A program made the translations under genes and the position numbers. DNA of 33,585 bases, from assembly GCA_005799065.1 (NCBI GenBank), contig SYHW01000063.1, positions 1 to 33,585 of the forward strand. The letters run 5' to 3'. Positions 1-8,155 of this stretch are shown in pieces. The stretch comes from Bacteroidota bacterium. GTDB lineage: Bacteria > Bacteroidota > Bacteroidia > UBA7662. The notes under the pieces are model-generated. The model was given only the letters and a program-made list of their open reading frames with translations. It ran no database searches and was not told the origin of the DNA. How positions within the stretch are numbered: position 1 is the stretch's first letter; every line of letters begins with the position of its first letter.

Positions 1-30
1 ATTGACCTTGGTTGGTAACCAAAAATTGAT

Positions 31-1386
31 TCAATTTAAAGCTACTTTTGATGTTGATTGGGCTTTGGTAAAGGTAATCCTGTTAAAGCGAATCGTTAGC
101 ATCAGCGCAGAACAGGCGAGGCCTAGACCTAAAGCAGACCAAATCCCTTCCACCCCGTAGGAAAGCACATTGGATAGAAACCAAGCCAAGGGAAGGGCGA
201 TCAGCCAATACGCGAGCAACACATATATGGTGGGCATTCTGACATCCTCCATCCCCCGCAATAGACCAACTGCAACGGCTTGAATGCCGTCGGCCAATTG
301 AAATGCTGCCGCTATAATCAATAAGCGAGCAGCTACCTGAATGACTTTTGGGTCGTTAATATATAATGCAGGCAATTCCATGCGCAGAAACCAGAACAAA
401 ACCCCACAAAAGCCCATAAATGCAGCGGAAAGGGTGAGCGCAGAAAAGCCTGATCTGCGCGCTGATGTAAGGTCGCCACGTCCTCTGGCTTGTCCAATTC
501 GGATGGCACCAGCCGATGAAATGCCAATAGACACCATGAAACTGATGCTGGCCAGATTAATGGCTATTTGATGGGCAGCGAGTGGAACGCTTCCTAGATG
601 GCCAATCATGAGAGCAGCCAAACTGAATGCTGATGTTTCGGCCAGGTACTGCAAGGACCCGGGCAAGCCCAACTTGAGAATTCGCTTGAGGGTTGAATGG
701 CAATAATCAGACAAGCGCCAATGTAAGATGCGAAAGGCACGAAGCCTTGCGCCGTTAGCCATAATGCCCAACATGAGCAATGCAGAGGCTGTCCTGCTTA
801 AAGTGGTGGCCCAAGCCGCACCTTCAAGTCCCATTTTTGGAAATCCCCAGTTACCATAGATTAATAACCAATTCCCAAAAATATTGAGGGGAATCATGAT
901 CAGGCCGATCATTAATGGTGGATACATGATTTCAAGCCCTTCACTAAACTGCCTCAGACTCTGAAACAGCATAATGGGCAGCATAGAGAGTACGACAATT
1001 TGAAGATAGGGTTGAGCCAAAGCCACCACCCTGTCGGGTTGCCCCAGCAGATGCATTAGATAGGTCGACGGATACATGGTGCCCACCAAAAGCAATCCAA
1101 CCACCCCGGCGATGATTAGGCCATTTTTGAGGGTTTTTTCGAGTAAATGGTCATCACCTGCACTTTTGGCCATCGAAGTGAGCGGAGAGATCACGAACAT
1201 TAGACTCATAGCGCACACCATGGGTACGAAAAATAGTCCAGACGACAGCGCCACGGCGGCAAGGTGATCCGCACCCAAAGGGCCAATCATAATGGAATCG
1301 ATAACGGATAGCGCCACTTGGCTTAATTGACCCAAAACAACAGGCCAAGCCAGCAGCACAATACTTTTCCATTCTTGTCCACCCAT
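31..1386 (-). CDS. MATE family efflux transporter
   Basis: This is a 451-residue, very hydrophobic protein with about twelve predicted membrane segments, the usual length for the multidrug and toxic compound extrusion (MATE/NorM) family. The N-terminal stretch LAWPVVLGQLSQVALSVIDS, followed by IGPLGADHLAAVAL, is the typical first-helix pattern of MatE repeats. A second repeat begins near residue 235 (LGLPGSLQYLAETSAFSLAA). MATE proteins export drugs or metabolites across the inner membrane using a Na+ or H+ gradient; the substrate cannot be told here. The ATG at 1386 begins directly with the family N-terminus. It lies 30 nt after the stop of the peptide-binding lipoprotein gene on the same strand, so the two may be co-transcribed. 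However, a near-consensus -7 element (CATTTTTG) precedes the start and could drive it separately. Confidence 0.93.
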   Translation of the reverse strand: MGGQEWKSIVLLAWPVVLGQLSQVALSVIDSIMIGPLGADHLAAVALSSGLFFVPMVCAMSLMFVISPLTSMAKSAGDDHLLEKTLKNGLIIAGVVGLLLVGTMYPSTYLMHLLGQPDRVVALAQPYLQIVVLSMLPIMLFQSLRQFSEGLEIMYPPLMIGLIMIPLNIFGNWLLIYGNWGFPKMGLEGAAWATTLSRTASALLMLGIMANGARLRAFRILHWRLSDYCHSTLKRILKLGLPGSLQYLAETSAFSLAALMIGHLGSVPLAAHQIAINLASISFMVSIGISSAGAIRIGQARGRGDLTSARRSGFSALTLSAAFMGFCGVLFWFLRMELPALYINDPKVIQVAARLLIIAAAFQLADGIQAVAVGLLRGMEDVRMPTIYVLLAYWLIALPLAWFLSNVLSYGVEGIWSALGLGLACSALMLTIRFNRITFTKAQSTSKVALN

Positions 1387-1393
1387 AGCGCTG

Positions 1394-1401
1394 CAAAAAT
1401 G
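1394..1401 (-). promoter_or_regulatory. possible -7 promoter element of the MATE gene
   Basis: On the minus strand this reads CATTTTTG, one mismatch from the Bacteroidota -7 consensus TAnnTTTG. It ends 7 nt before the ATG of the MATE gene. No -33 TTTG was found at the usual spacing, so this is a weak call, supported mainly by the same geometry at ruvB, lepA and the thiolase gene. Confidence 0.3.
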
Positions 1402-1416
1402 CGCGAAAATTGGCGA

Positions 1417-3126
1417 TTAGGAAGTTTTATTTTGATAACGAACCCTACGCAAATCGAGCAGATCTAAGGGGTGGGCCGGAAGGCCGTGCACATATTTCTG
1501 TTCAAGGCGCAACGTTTGGTCGTAATACAATACAATAAAAGGCGTTTCGTCAAGAAGCATGGAGTCCATGCGTTCATAAAGGCGATATCTGAGGTGTTCA
1601 TCGGTGGTTTCGAGCGCTTGTTCATACCAAGCATCATATTGTGGATGAGCAAAACGGGTATAGTTGGGGCCATTGGGAGCGGCATAACCAGAATACCCCA
1701 ATGCCAAGTAATTTTCGGCATCCGGGTAATCGGCAATCCAACTCCCGCGAAACACACCGCGCTCGCCTTTATTGATCATTTGACGTAAGGTGGGGCCCGG
1801 GCTGGCCTCGAGATCCACGACGACGCCGATTTGCGCCAGTTGGTCCTGAACAAAAACGGCCATATCCATATAGGAAGGATTGGTAGCCAATGTAAATCTG
1901 ATGCTTCCGTTGATGTAGCCTTTCCCTTTTAAAATCTGTCGTGCTTGTTCAACAGCCTCTGATGGCGTACGTTTCTTGTCATGCTGGGCAGAACCTGTCG
2001 AATAGGTACTGATGGGCTTGGAACTCGGGTCAATCGATCCTGGTAGTCCAGGAGGTATGAGCCCACCATAGGCTGGAATACCTATCCCTCCACGCAAATA
2101 ACGAACAAGTTTCTCCCGGTTGATGGCCAACGAAAGTGCTTTGCGAACCAGTGGATCCTGCAGCGCAGGATGACAGGCCTTCAGCTGGTAGTCGTTGAGT
2201 ATTCCCAAGTATTCCGTATTCAGGTAGGGGGCACGCACCACTTTAAATCGTTCGCCATATTCCGATCGCAATTCATTGTTTTTCAAAAATAGCTCATCGC
2301 GAAAAGCGGGCTCCACCCCGTTCAAAAACTCAAGTTCTCCGCTCAGAAAGGCTAAAAATGCAGATTGTTTGTCGGCCAAAAATTTGATATGAACTGCTTC
2401 TAACCACGGAAGGCGTTTCCCATTTTCCACTTCGAAATATCGTGGGTTCTTATGGAGAATTAGGCCATCTCCCGGTCGATAGTAGGCCAATTGAAATGGT
2501 CCACTCCCAACCGGATGAATGCCCATCGACTGTCCATAACAGGCTACTGCTTCTTTTGCAACTATGCTGCAATAGGCCATGCCCAACATGCCGAGAATGG
2601 GTGGGAATGGTCGGATCAATCGCAGTTCAAAAACGCTGTCGTTTGGCGCGTAAAATCCATCTCCTGCCAATTTGCCTTGAAATATCCATGCGCCGGGTGA
2701 TGCCAAACTGGGTTCACAAAGACGACGTAAACTGAATACGACGTCATGCGCCGTCAGCTTTCGGCCAGAAGTTCCTTGAAAACAAGGGTCTTGGTGAAAT
2801 AGAACGTCCCGTCTAAGAAAAAACCGATACAACTTGCCCTGATCCATGATCTCCCAGTGTGTAGAAAGTTGGGGTTGAACATTCAGGTTTTCATCAACGC
2901 TAACCAAGGTGCTGAAGAGCTGGGCGACGGCCCGAATATTGGCTTGGTCTCTGGCAAACGCCGGGTCGAGTGAACTGATACCGCCTTCCTGATTGTAGCG
3001 GAACACGCGTCGATCCACCGAATGATCGGGTGCGGTGCAAGATGCCCCTATAAAAAGGGTATAAAAAAGTCCTACAAAAACTGTGAAGATTGTCGAATAG
3101 CGCCTTAATTTTGTAGGTTGCTTCAT
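1417..3126 (-). CDS. oligopeptide/dipeptide-type ABC substrate-binding lipoprotein (SBP_bac_5)
   Basis: From the ATG at 3126 the product is 569 residues, normal for the DppA/OppA cluster. The N-terminus has a basic start, a hydrophobic stretch and FIGASC, a plausible if non-canonical lipobox, so it is probably an acylated periplasmic lipoprotein. The pattern [20 protein letters not shown] is the family's mature N-terminus (peptides/nickel binding, Dpp type). [15 protein letters not shown] and IPPGLPG match the central conserved block, and [14 protein letters not shown] is the conserved Dpp-type C-terminal motif. No permease or ATPase partner lies nearby, so it is an orphan binding protein here and its ligand is unknown. 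The ORF track starts at a TTG (3150); I prefer the internal ATG because it directly precedes the signal peptide. It is divergent from parA across only 41 nt. Confidence 0.9.
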   Translation of the reverse strand: MKQPTKLRRYSTIFTVFVGLFYTLFIGASCTAPDHSVDRRVFRYNQEGGISSLDPAFARDQANIRAVAQLFSTLVSVDENLNVQPQLSTHWEIMDQGKLYRFFLRRDVLFHQDPCFQGTSGRKLTAHDVVFSLRRLCEPSLASPGAWIFQGKLAGDGFYAPNDSVFELRLIRPFPPILGMLGMAYCSIVAKEAVACYGQSMGIHPVGSGPFQLAYYRPGDGLILHKNPRYFEVENGKRLPWLEAVHIKFLADKQSAFLAFLSGELEFLNGVEPAFRDELFLKNNELRSEYGERFKVVRAPYLNTEYLGILNDYQLKACHPALQDPLVRKALSLAINREKLVRYLRGGIGIPAYGGLIPPGLPGSIDPSSKPISTYSTGSAQHDKKRTPSEAVEQARQILKGKGYINGSIRFTLATNPSYMDMAVFVQDQLAQIGVVVDLEASPGPTLRQMINKGERGVFRGSWIADYPDAENYLALGYSGYAAPNGPNYTRFAHPQYDAWYEQALETTDEHLRYRLYERMDSMLLDETPFIVLYYDQTLRLEQKYVHGLPAHPLDLLDLRRVRYQNKTS

Positions 3127-3167
3127 GCCCGCTAAATAAACACATTTCAACCCATTCCAGACACTTT

Positions 3168-3971
3168 ATGGCCCGAATTATAGCTATTGCCAACCAAAAG
3201 GGAGGAGTCGGCAAAACAACGACAGCCATCAATTTGGCCAGCAGTCTGGCGGTCCTGGAATACCGAACCTTGTTGGTTGATGCTGATCCGCAGGCCAATG
3301 CTACTTCTGGAATCGGTATAGACCCGCGTTTGGTGAAAACGGGCTTATATGAATGTATGGTCAATGAAGTGCCCGTCCAAAATAACATCATTGAAACCGA
3401 TGTACCCAACCTTTATCTTCTGCCAGCCACCATTGATTTGGTGGGTGCGGAAATCGAATTGGTCAATCGGCCGGCTCGTGAATACATCATGCAACGGGTT
3501 TTGGCGCAGGTACGCGAGCAATATGAATTTGTGATCATCGATTGTAGTCCATCGCTCGGACTCATCACCATCAACGCACTAACGGCGGCAGATTCGGTAG
3601 TGATACCCGTTCAATGTGAGTATTTTGCCCTTGAAGGTTTGGGAAAACTACTGAACACCATCAAGATTGTTCAGAATCGCTTTCAGGAGCAGTTGCAAAT
3701 CGAAGGAATCTTGCTGACCATGTATGATCCCCGCTTACGCCTGTCTAATCAGATTGTAGACGATGTTCGCCAAAATCTTTCGGCCATTACATTCGATACG
3801 CTTATTCATCGGAATATTCGTTTAAGTGAGGCGCCCAGCTTTGGACGCTCAGCCATTATGCACGATGCGGCCAGTAAAGGGGCCATTAATTACCTGAATT
3901 TGGCTCGAGAAATTCTACAAAAAAACAACCTCACTAGAGTGGCCATCGAACAAGATCCGCATGTGAATTAA
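3168..3971 (+). CDS. parA: chromosome-partitioning ATPase ParA (Soj family)
   Basis: This 267-residue ATPase carries the deviant Walker A motif [14 protein letters not shown] near residue 11, the Walker A' motif [12 protein letters not shown] and the switch/Walker B region [14 protein letters not shown]. The conserved [13 protein letters not shown] block follows. These features define chromosomal ParA/Soj. It binds DNA non-specifically as an ATP dimer and works with ParB-parS to separate replicated origins. Its stop is one nucleotide before the parB start, so the two genes form an operon that continues into the DUF5683 gene. The start is an ATG that begins directly with the family N-terminus [10 protein letters not shown]. 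No convincing Bacteroidota -7 element was seen in the 41-nt divergent gap. Confidence 0.97.
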   Translation: MARIIAIANQKGGVGKTTTAINLASSLAVLEYRTLLVDADPQANATSGIGIDPRLVKTGLYECMVNEVPVQNNIIETDVPNLYLLPATIDLVGAEIELVNRPAREYIMQRVLAQVREQYEFVIIDCSPSLGLITINALTAADSVVIPVQCEYFALEGLGKLLNTIKIVQNRFQEQLQIEGILLTMYDPRLRLSNQIVDDVRQNLSAITFDTLIHRNIRLSEAPSFGRSAIMHDAASKGAINYLNLAREILQKNNLTRVAIEQDPHVN

Positions 3972-3972
3972 A

Positions 3973-4857
3973 ATGAATATGAATCAAAATCGAAGAAACG
4001 CTCTTGGCCGAGGATTGGGCGCACTGTTGTCTGCAGCCGATGCAGAAAATCTGATGGTTCAGGCTACCTCCAATTCGATGATCTCGGTCCGGCAGATTGA
4101 AACCAATCCGCTTCAACCACGGACCGATTTCGATGAAAAGGCCCTCAAAGAATTATCGGCCTCTATAAAAATACACGGAGTTATACAGCCGCTTACGGTT
4201 CGCCGGTTGGCAGCAGGTCAATACCAGCTTATTTCGGGTGAGCGCAGACTCAGGGCATCCAGATTGGCTGGCTTGAAAGAGGTTCCCGCCTATGTGATTG
4301 ATGCTACCCACCAAAGCATGTTGGAAATGGCTTTGGTTGAGAATCTTCAACGGGCCGACCTCAACCCGATGGAAATTGCCATCAGCTTGAGTCGACTGCA
4401 AGAGGAGTGCCAAGTCATTCATGAAGAATTGGGTGATCGAGTAGGAAAGGATCGAAGTACGGTCACCAATTACATGAGGTTGTTGAAGTTGCCTCCAGAA
4501 ATACAATCGGGAATACGCGACGGAAAATTGGATATGGGACATGCCAAGGCGCTCATGGGCCTTGATCGGGTAGAGGTGCTCTTGGAAGTATATCGTCGTG
4601 CAGTGGCGCAAAAAATGAGTGTTCGGCAACTCGAGGCTTTGGTTAAATCCATGAAGGAAGGCAGTAGCCGTAAAAAATCAGCCCTTCATTCGCCGACCAC
4701 CCCTTCCGAATACCGGATCAGTCTAGAGCAACTGAAACGACAATTTGAATCAGCCGTACAAATCAAGGTTAATGGCAAGGGTGGAGGGGAAATCAGTATT
4801 CCCTTCAGCGACCCTTCCGACTTGAATCGGCTGCTCGATATGCTTTTAGAGGCATGA
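3973..4857 (+). CDS. parB: chromosome-partitioning protein ParB (Spo0J family)
   Basis: This 294-residue protein has the conserved N-terminal ParA-interacting motif NALGRGLGALLS. It continues into the ParB/Sulfiredoxin-like CTP-binding domain (residues about 35-125) with PLTVRRLAAGQYQLISGERR and MALVENLQRADLNPMEIA. A helix-turn-helix segment follows (DRVGKDRSTVTNYMRLLKLP), then a C-terminal dimerisation region. ParB loads at parS near the origin as a CTP-dependent clamp. I looked for the usual parS core (GTTTCACGTGAAAC) in the window and did not find it, so the site presumably lies elsewhere. The ATGA overlap with the following DUF5683 gene suggests translational coupling. Confidence 0.97.
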   Translation: MNMNQNRRNALGRGLGALLSAADAENLMVQATSNSMISVRQIETNPLQPRTDFDEKALKELSASIKIHGVIQPLTVRRLAAGQYQLISGERRLRASRLAGLKEVPAYVIDATHQSMLEMALVENLQRADLNPMEIAISLSRLQEECQVIHEELGDRVGKDRSTVTNYMRLLKLPPEIQSGIRDGKLDMGHAKALMGLDRVEVLLEVYRRAVAQKMSVRQLEALVKSMKEGSSRKKSALHSPTTPSEYRISLEQLKRQFESAVQIKVNGKGGGEISIPFSDPSDLNRLLDMLLEA

Positions 4858-5453
4858 TCAACCATCCAACATGGTCGTTTTTTTTGGTGCTGTTCTGCTG
4901 GTGTTGTTCTACGCCTGTCGCTGCACAACAATCCTCTGGAGTGCCATCTGATTCGCTTTATCGCATTCGGGTTAAGCAGGCCACGCACAGATCGCTCTTG
5001 ATTCCGGGCTGGGGACAAGCCTACAACCGCAGTTATTGGAAGATTCCTGTTGTTTATGGGCTCATCGGATTTTCAGGTGCGCAGGCATCTAACTATCACA
5101 AACAGTACATTCGCTTCCGAGATGCATACCGTATAAGGGTCGATGGAGATACTTCAACAATCGATGAATATGCGCTTACCCAAACCAATGCTTTATTAAA
5201 GAGCAATCGGGATGCGTTTCGACAAGGTCGTGACACTTTTGTTCTTCTCACCCTTGGCTCCTATCTATTGCAGCTTGTTGATGCAGCTGTTGATGCCCAT
5301 TTGAGTTCTTTTACGGTGGGCGACGATTTGAGCTTGCAGTGGGATGTGGCCCCAGCCCGGTGGCTTGGCGGCCCCGGTGGCCACAGTGGAAATGCAGGTT
5401 TGGGTTTTGGAAATGGAGTCGGTTTACAACTAGGTCTTGTATATCATTTTTAA
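4854..5453 (+). CDS. DUF5683 domain-containing membrane protein
   Basis: This 199-residue protein has a hydrophobic N-terminal signal (SFFLVLFCWCCSTPVAAQQ). It is followed by RSLLIPGWGQAYNRSYWKIP and VYGLIGFSG, the hallmark of DUF5683 proteins, which in Bacteroidota commonly sit just after parB and before dapB. The later block FVLLTLGSYLLQLVDAAVDA followed by HLSSFTVGDDLSLQ is also typical. Function is unknown to me; it is probably an envelope or outer-membrane-associated protein. Its ATG overlaps the parB stop (ATGA), so it is in the parAB operon. A gap of 85 nt with no visible terminator separates it from dapB. Confidence 0.85.
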   Translation: MINHPTWSFFLVLFCWCCSTPVAAQQSSGVPSDSLYRIRVKQATHRSLLIPGWGQAYNRSYWKIPVVYGLIGFSGAQASNYHKQYIRFRDAYRIRVDGDTSTIDEYALTQTNALLKSNRDAFRQGRDTFVLLTLGSYLLQLVDAAVDAHLSSFTVGDDLSLQWDVAPARWLGGPGGHSGNAGLGFGNGVGLQLGLVYHF

Positions 5454-5538
5454 TGGGCAAATTTCTTGGTCAGCCAATGGTTTTAGATAGCTGCTTTGGT
5501 AGTGTGGGTATTACTTTTTCATCATATAACAACAATAA

Positions 5539-6300
5539 ATGATGCGAATTGGTCTTTTGGGTTACGGAAAAATGGGGAAAGCCATTCATCGAAGGGCAGA
5601 TGAACTAGGATTCGATGTGGTATGGCACAGTCCATCACAATCAACTTATCCTTTGGTTTTTGAGTTTCCCAAAGATGTACCCGATTTGGACGTTGTCATT
5701 GAATTTTCAACACCTTCTGCCGCAACCGGGCACATTAGAGCTTGCCTGGAACGTGGAATACCTGTGGTTGTAGGCACAACGGGTTGGTATGCAGACTATG
5801 ATCAATTATCCGATTTGTGTACATCTCAAGGAGGAGCCATGTTGTGCGCCACCAATTTCTCGGTAGGTGTTCATTTATTTTGGGAATTTGCCGAACGCAT
5901 GACACAGTGGATGAAGCCTTGGACGAACTACCAAGTTGGGATTGAAGAAATACACCACACCGAAAAAAGAGATGCTCCGAGCGGCACGGCCTTGACCTTA
6001 AGGCAGCGTGTGCTTGCTCAGTTAGCATCTACTGCGCCGAACAATGCATTTTCGGCGGATATTCCGATTATATCGCACAGAACAGCTGGCGTCGTGGGTG
6101 CCCACCAATTGATTTTTCGTTCAGACCGTGATGAGATTAGCCTGCAGCACCAGGCTTTCGACCGCGATGCCTTTGCAGAAGGGGCATTGCGTGCGGCCCG
6201 CTGGATTATCGGCAAGTCCGGTGTTTTTGATTTTGGCGATGTCCTAAAAGAACAAATTGGATCGACCGCCCAAATTGGGGCTTCCCAAATTGGGGCTTAA
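5539..6300 (+). CDS. dapB: 4-hydroxy-tetrahydrodipicolinate reductase (DapB)
   Basis: This protein reduces hydroxy-tetrahydrodipicolinate with NAD(P)H in the diaminopimelate/lysine pathway, feeding peptidoglycan cross-links. The N-terminal dinucleotide-binding motif is IGLLGYGKMGKAI. The diagnostic substrate/catalytic block EEIHHTEKRDAPSGTAL is present near residue 135, and HRTAGVVGAHQLIF follows. It is 253 residues long, slightly more than is usual in Bacteroidota, because the C-terminus carries a short repetitive tail (QIGSTAQIGASQIGA) that is not part of the conserved fold. The start is ATGATG; either codon is possible. The leader is A-rich and lacks a clear Shine-Dalgarno sequence. It is convergent with ruvB, with 3 nt between stop codons. 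Confidence 0.95.
   Translation: MMRIGLLGYGKMGKAIHRRADELGFDVVWHSPSQSTYPLVFEFPKDVPDLDVVIEFSTPSAATGHIRACLERGIPVVVGTTGWYADYDQLSDLCTSQGGAMLCATNFSVGVHLFWEFAERMTQWMKPWTNYQVGIEEIHHTEKRDAPSGTALTLRQRVLAQLASTAPNNAFSADIPIISHRTAGVVGAHQLIFRSDRDEISLQHQAFDRDAFAEGALRAARWIIGKSGVFDFGDVLKEQIGSTAQIGASQIGA
6269..6294. terminator. possible bidirectional hairpin between convergent dapB and ruvB
   Basis: Because each repeat copy is nearly self-complementary, the two copies fold on each other. The result is five base pairs (CCCAA/TTGGG), one A-A mismatch and five more pairs, closed by a GCTT loop. It falls across the 3' ends of both convergent genes, where a terminator is expected. No U-tract follows on either strand, so intrinsic termination is uncertain. 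Confidence 0.35.
6269..6298 (+). repeat. perfect 15-bp tandem duplication at the 3' end of dapB
   Basis: The unit CCCAAATTGGGGCTT occurs twice in direct succession and encodes a duplicated five-residue tail (AQIGA then SQIGA). A decayed third copy (EQIGS) lies just upstream. It is in frame and ends at the dapB stop codon. Confidence 0.92.
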
Positions 6301-6303
6301 GGA

Positions 6304-7335
6304 CTAAGAGAATAAACCCGGGGTGTAGCCGGGAGGTGTTAATCCCAAGTGTTTGTAGGCGGCTTCTGTGGCCTCCCGACCCCGGGGTGTTCTTTTGAGA
6401 TAGCCTTCCTGAATCAGGAAGGGTTCGTAGACCTCTTCAATGGTTCCTGGATCTTCACCGACAGCAGTGGCAATTGTTGTGAGGCCCACCGGGCCGCCTT
6501 TAAACTTCTCCACGACCGTCCGGAGGATACGGTTGTCCATTTCATCCAACCCATGTTGATCGACGTGGAGCGCCTCAAGAGCAATTTTTGCTATATCGGA
6601 GGTAATGATGCCCTTTCCTTTGACTTGCGCAAAATCGCGTGTTCGCCTCAGCAGGGCATTCGCTATTCGGGGGGTTCCACGGGATCTGCGCGCAATTTCA
6701 AAAGCGCCCGGTTCCTCAATCGGTACTTTCAGAATGTCTGCTGAGCGCAACACAATAGTCGTGAGGAGTTTAGCATCGTAGTATTCAAGACGTGCATTAA
6801 TACCAAAACGTGCGCGTAGGGGTGAGGTCAAGAGGCCCGATCGGGTGGTGGCCCCTATGAGCGTAAAAGGATTGAGGGTAATTTGGACGCTCCGGGCATT
6901 CGGTCCACTGTCGATCATGATATCGATGCGGTAATCTTCCATGGCCGAATAGAGGTACTCCTCAACCACCGGACTCAGCCGGTGAATTTCATCGATAAAC
7001 AAGACATCACCCGTATCGAGCCCTGTTAACAGGCCTGCCAAATCACCCGGTTTTTCCAAAACTGGGCCACTTGATATCTTAATGCCCGCCTCCATTTCGT
7101 TGGCGATGATGTGGGCCAGGGTTGTTTTACCCAAGCCGGGAGGACCGTGAAGCAACACATGATCGAGCGACTCGGAACGCATCCGTGCGGCCTGCACAAA
7201 AACACCCAGGTTGGCCAGAATTTCCTTCTGACCGGTGAAATCATCGAAACTCCGTGGACGAAGAAAACGCTCCAATTCGCGCTCTTGCTGATCTTGTACG
7301 GGCGATTCGCTGTTTGTGAGTGGATTCCTCGACAT
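6304..7335 (-). CDS. ruvB: Holliday junction branch-migration ATPase RuvB
   Basis: This 343-residue AAA+ motor is the usual RuvB length. It shows the N-terminal [12 protein letters not shown] motif, Walker [12 protein letters not shown] near residue 65, Walker [14 protein letters not shown], and sensor 1 with the arginine finger in [18 protein letters not shown]. The C-terminal winged-helix domain ends with [18 protein letters not shown]. RuvB drives branch migration of Holliday junctions with RuvA; neither ruvA nor ruvC is in the window. The ATG at 7335 lies only 5 nt downstream of a perfect Bacteroidota -7 box (TATTTTTG), which suggests an almost leaderless message. Confidence 0.97.
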   Translation of the reverse strand: MSRNPLTNSESPVQDQQERELERFLRPRSFDDFTGQKEILANLGVFVQAARMRSESLDHVLLHGPPGLGKTTLAHIIANEMEAGIKISSGPVLEKPGDLAGLLTGLDTGDVLFIDEIHRLSPVVEEYLYSAMEDYRIDIMIDSGPNARSVQITLNPFTLIGATTRSGLLTSPLRARFGINARLEYYDAKLLTTIVLRSADILKVPIEEPGAFEIARRSRGTPRIANALLRRTRDFAQVKGKGIITSDIAKIALEALHVDQHGLDEMDNRILRTVVEKFKGGPVGLTTIATAVGEDPGTIEEVYEPFLIQEGYLKRTPRGREATEAAYKHLGLTPPGYTPGLFS

Positions 7336-7340
7336 TCATC

Positions 7341-7348
7341 CAAAAATA
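7341..7348 (-). promoter_or_regulatory. -7 promoter element of ruvB
   Basis: On the minus strand this reads TATTTTTG, a perfect match to the Bacteroidota -7 consensus TAnnTTTG. It ends 5 nt before the ruvB ATG. No TTTG was found at the standard -33 distance. Confidence 0.55.
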
Positions 7349-7402
7349 GAGGGAAATTGTCGGCCTACCTACTTATTATTGCACTTCCAAACAAAAAAGG
7401 CT

Positions 7403-8155
7403 TTGACGTCCGATTCATTGGTGGTTATTCCTACTTATAACGAAAAAGAAAACATCGAGGCGATGTTGGATCGGGTATTTTCCCTTACTCCGGCTTTTGA
7501 CGTATTGGTGGTCGATGATGGCTCACCCGACGGCACTGCTGGCTTGGTGAAGGCGAAAATGACCCTATATACTGGGCGATTGCATCTACTGGAGCGGTCG
7601 GGTAAACAGGGCTTGGGTACAGCCTATATTGCCGCCTTTAAATGGGCATTGGATCGACCCTATGAATACATTTTTGAGATGGATTGCGATTTTTCCCACA
7701 ATCCCAATGATTTGCCGCGCCTTCGTATGGCCTGTGTTTCAGGTGCCGAACTGGCAGTTGGCTCGAGATACATCACCGGAATCAATGTGGTGAATTGGCC
7801 CCTGAGTCGCGTTCTTCTCTCTGTTTTTGCATCACGTTACGTTCAACTCATCACGGGCATGCCAGTGAATGATGCCACGGCGGGCTTTAAATGCTACCGA
7901 CGGAAGGTGTTGGCGTGCATCAACTTAAACGAAATCAAATTCGTGGGATACGCTTTTCAAATCGAAATGAAATTCAAAGCTTGGTTTTATGGATTTAAGA
8001 TAGATGAAGTCCCAATAATTTTTACGGACCGAACGCTTGGTCAGAGTAAGATGACTCGAGGCATCGTTAAAGAAGCGGCTTTTGGCGTTCTCCAATTGAA
8101 ATGGTGGAGTTTATGGGCAAAGGGAAGGGGAAGTCGCGGCGAACCGATGCCATGA
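7403..8155 (+). CDS. polyprenol-phosphate mannosyltransferase-like family 2 glycosyltransferase
   Basis: This is a GT2 enzyme of the dolichol-phosphate mannose synthase (DPM1-like) class. Such enzymes transfer a sugar from a nucleotide donor to a polyprenyl phosphate at the inner membrane. Visible motifs are SLVVIPTYNEKENIE, the donor-binding LVVDDGSPDGTA, the metal-binding EMDCDFSHNP, and the DPM-type run GSRYITGINVVNWPLSRVL followed by NDATAGFKCYRRKVL and VPIIFTDRTLGQSKM. No C-terminal membrane anchor is apparent. The ORF track begins at an ATG at 7316 that overlaps the ruvB start, and the first 29 residues do not resemble the family. I therefore prefer the TTG at 7403 (MTSDSLVVIP), preceded by an AAAAAAGG stretch. 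The stop overlaps the kdsA start (ATGA), so the two are coupled. Confidence 0.85.
   Translation: MTSDSLVVIPTYNEKENIEAMLDRVFSLTPAFDVLVVDDGSPDGTAGLVKAKMTLYTGRLHLLERSGKQGLGTAYIAAFKWALDRPYEYIFEMDCDFSHNPNDLPRLRMACVSGAELAVGSRYITGINVVNWPLSRVLLSVFASRYVQLITGMPVNDATAGFKCYRRKVLACINLNEIKFVGYAFQIEMKFKAWFYGFKIDEVPIIFTDRTLGQSKMTRGIVKEAAFGVLQLKWWSLWAKGRGSRGEPMP

Noticed and set aside
1-30. Palindrome TTGGTAACCAA downstream of the MATE gene as a terminator
   Set aside because: The stem is only about 5 bp and the T-run precedes rather than follows it in the direction of MATE transcription.
2900-3409. 169-residue minus-strand ORF spanning the SBP-parA divergent region
   Set aside because: It overlaps the 5' ends of two well-supported genes and its composition is typical of a shadow frame.
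4153-4629. 158-residue minus-strand ORF
   Set aside because: It is an antisense shadow of parB, whose motifs run through the whole region.
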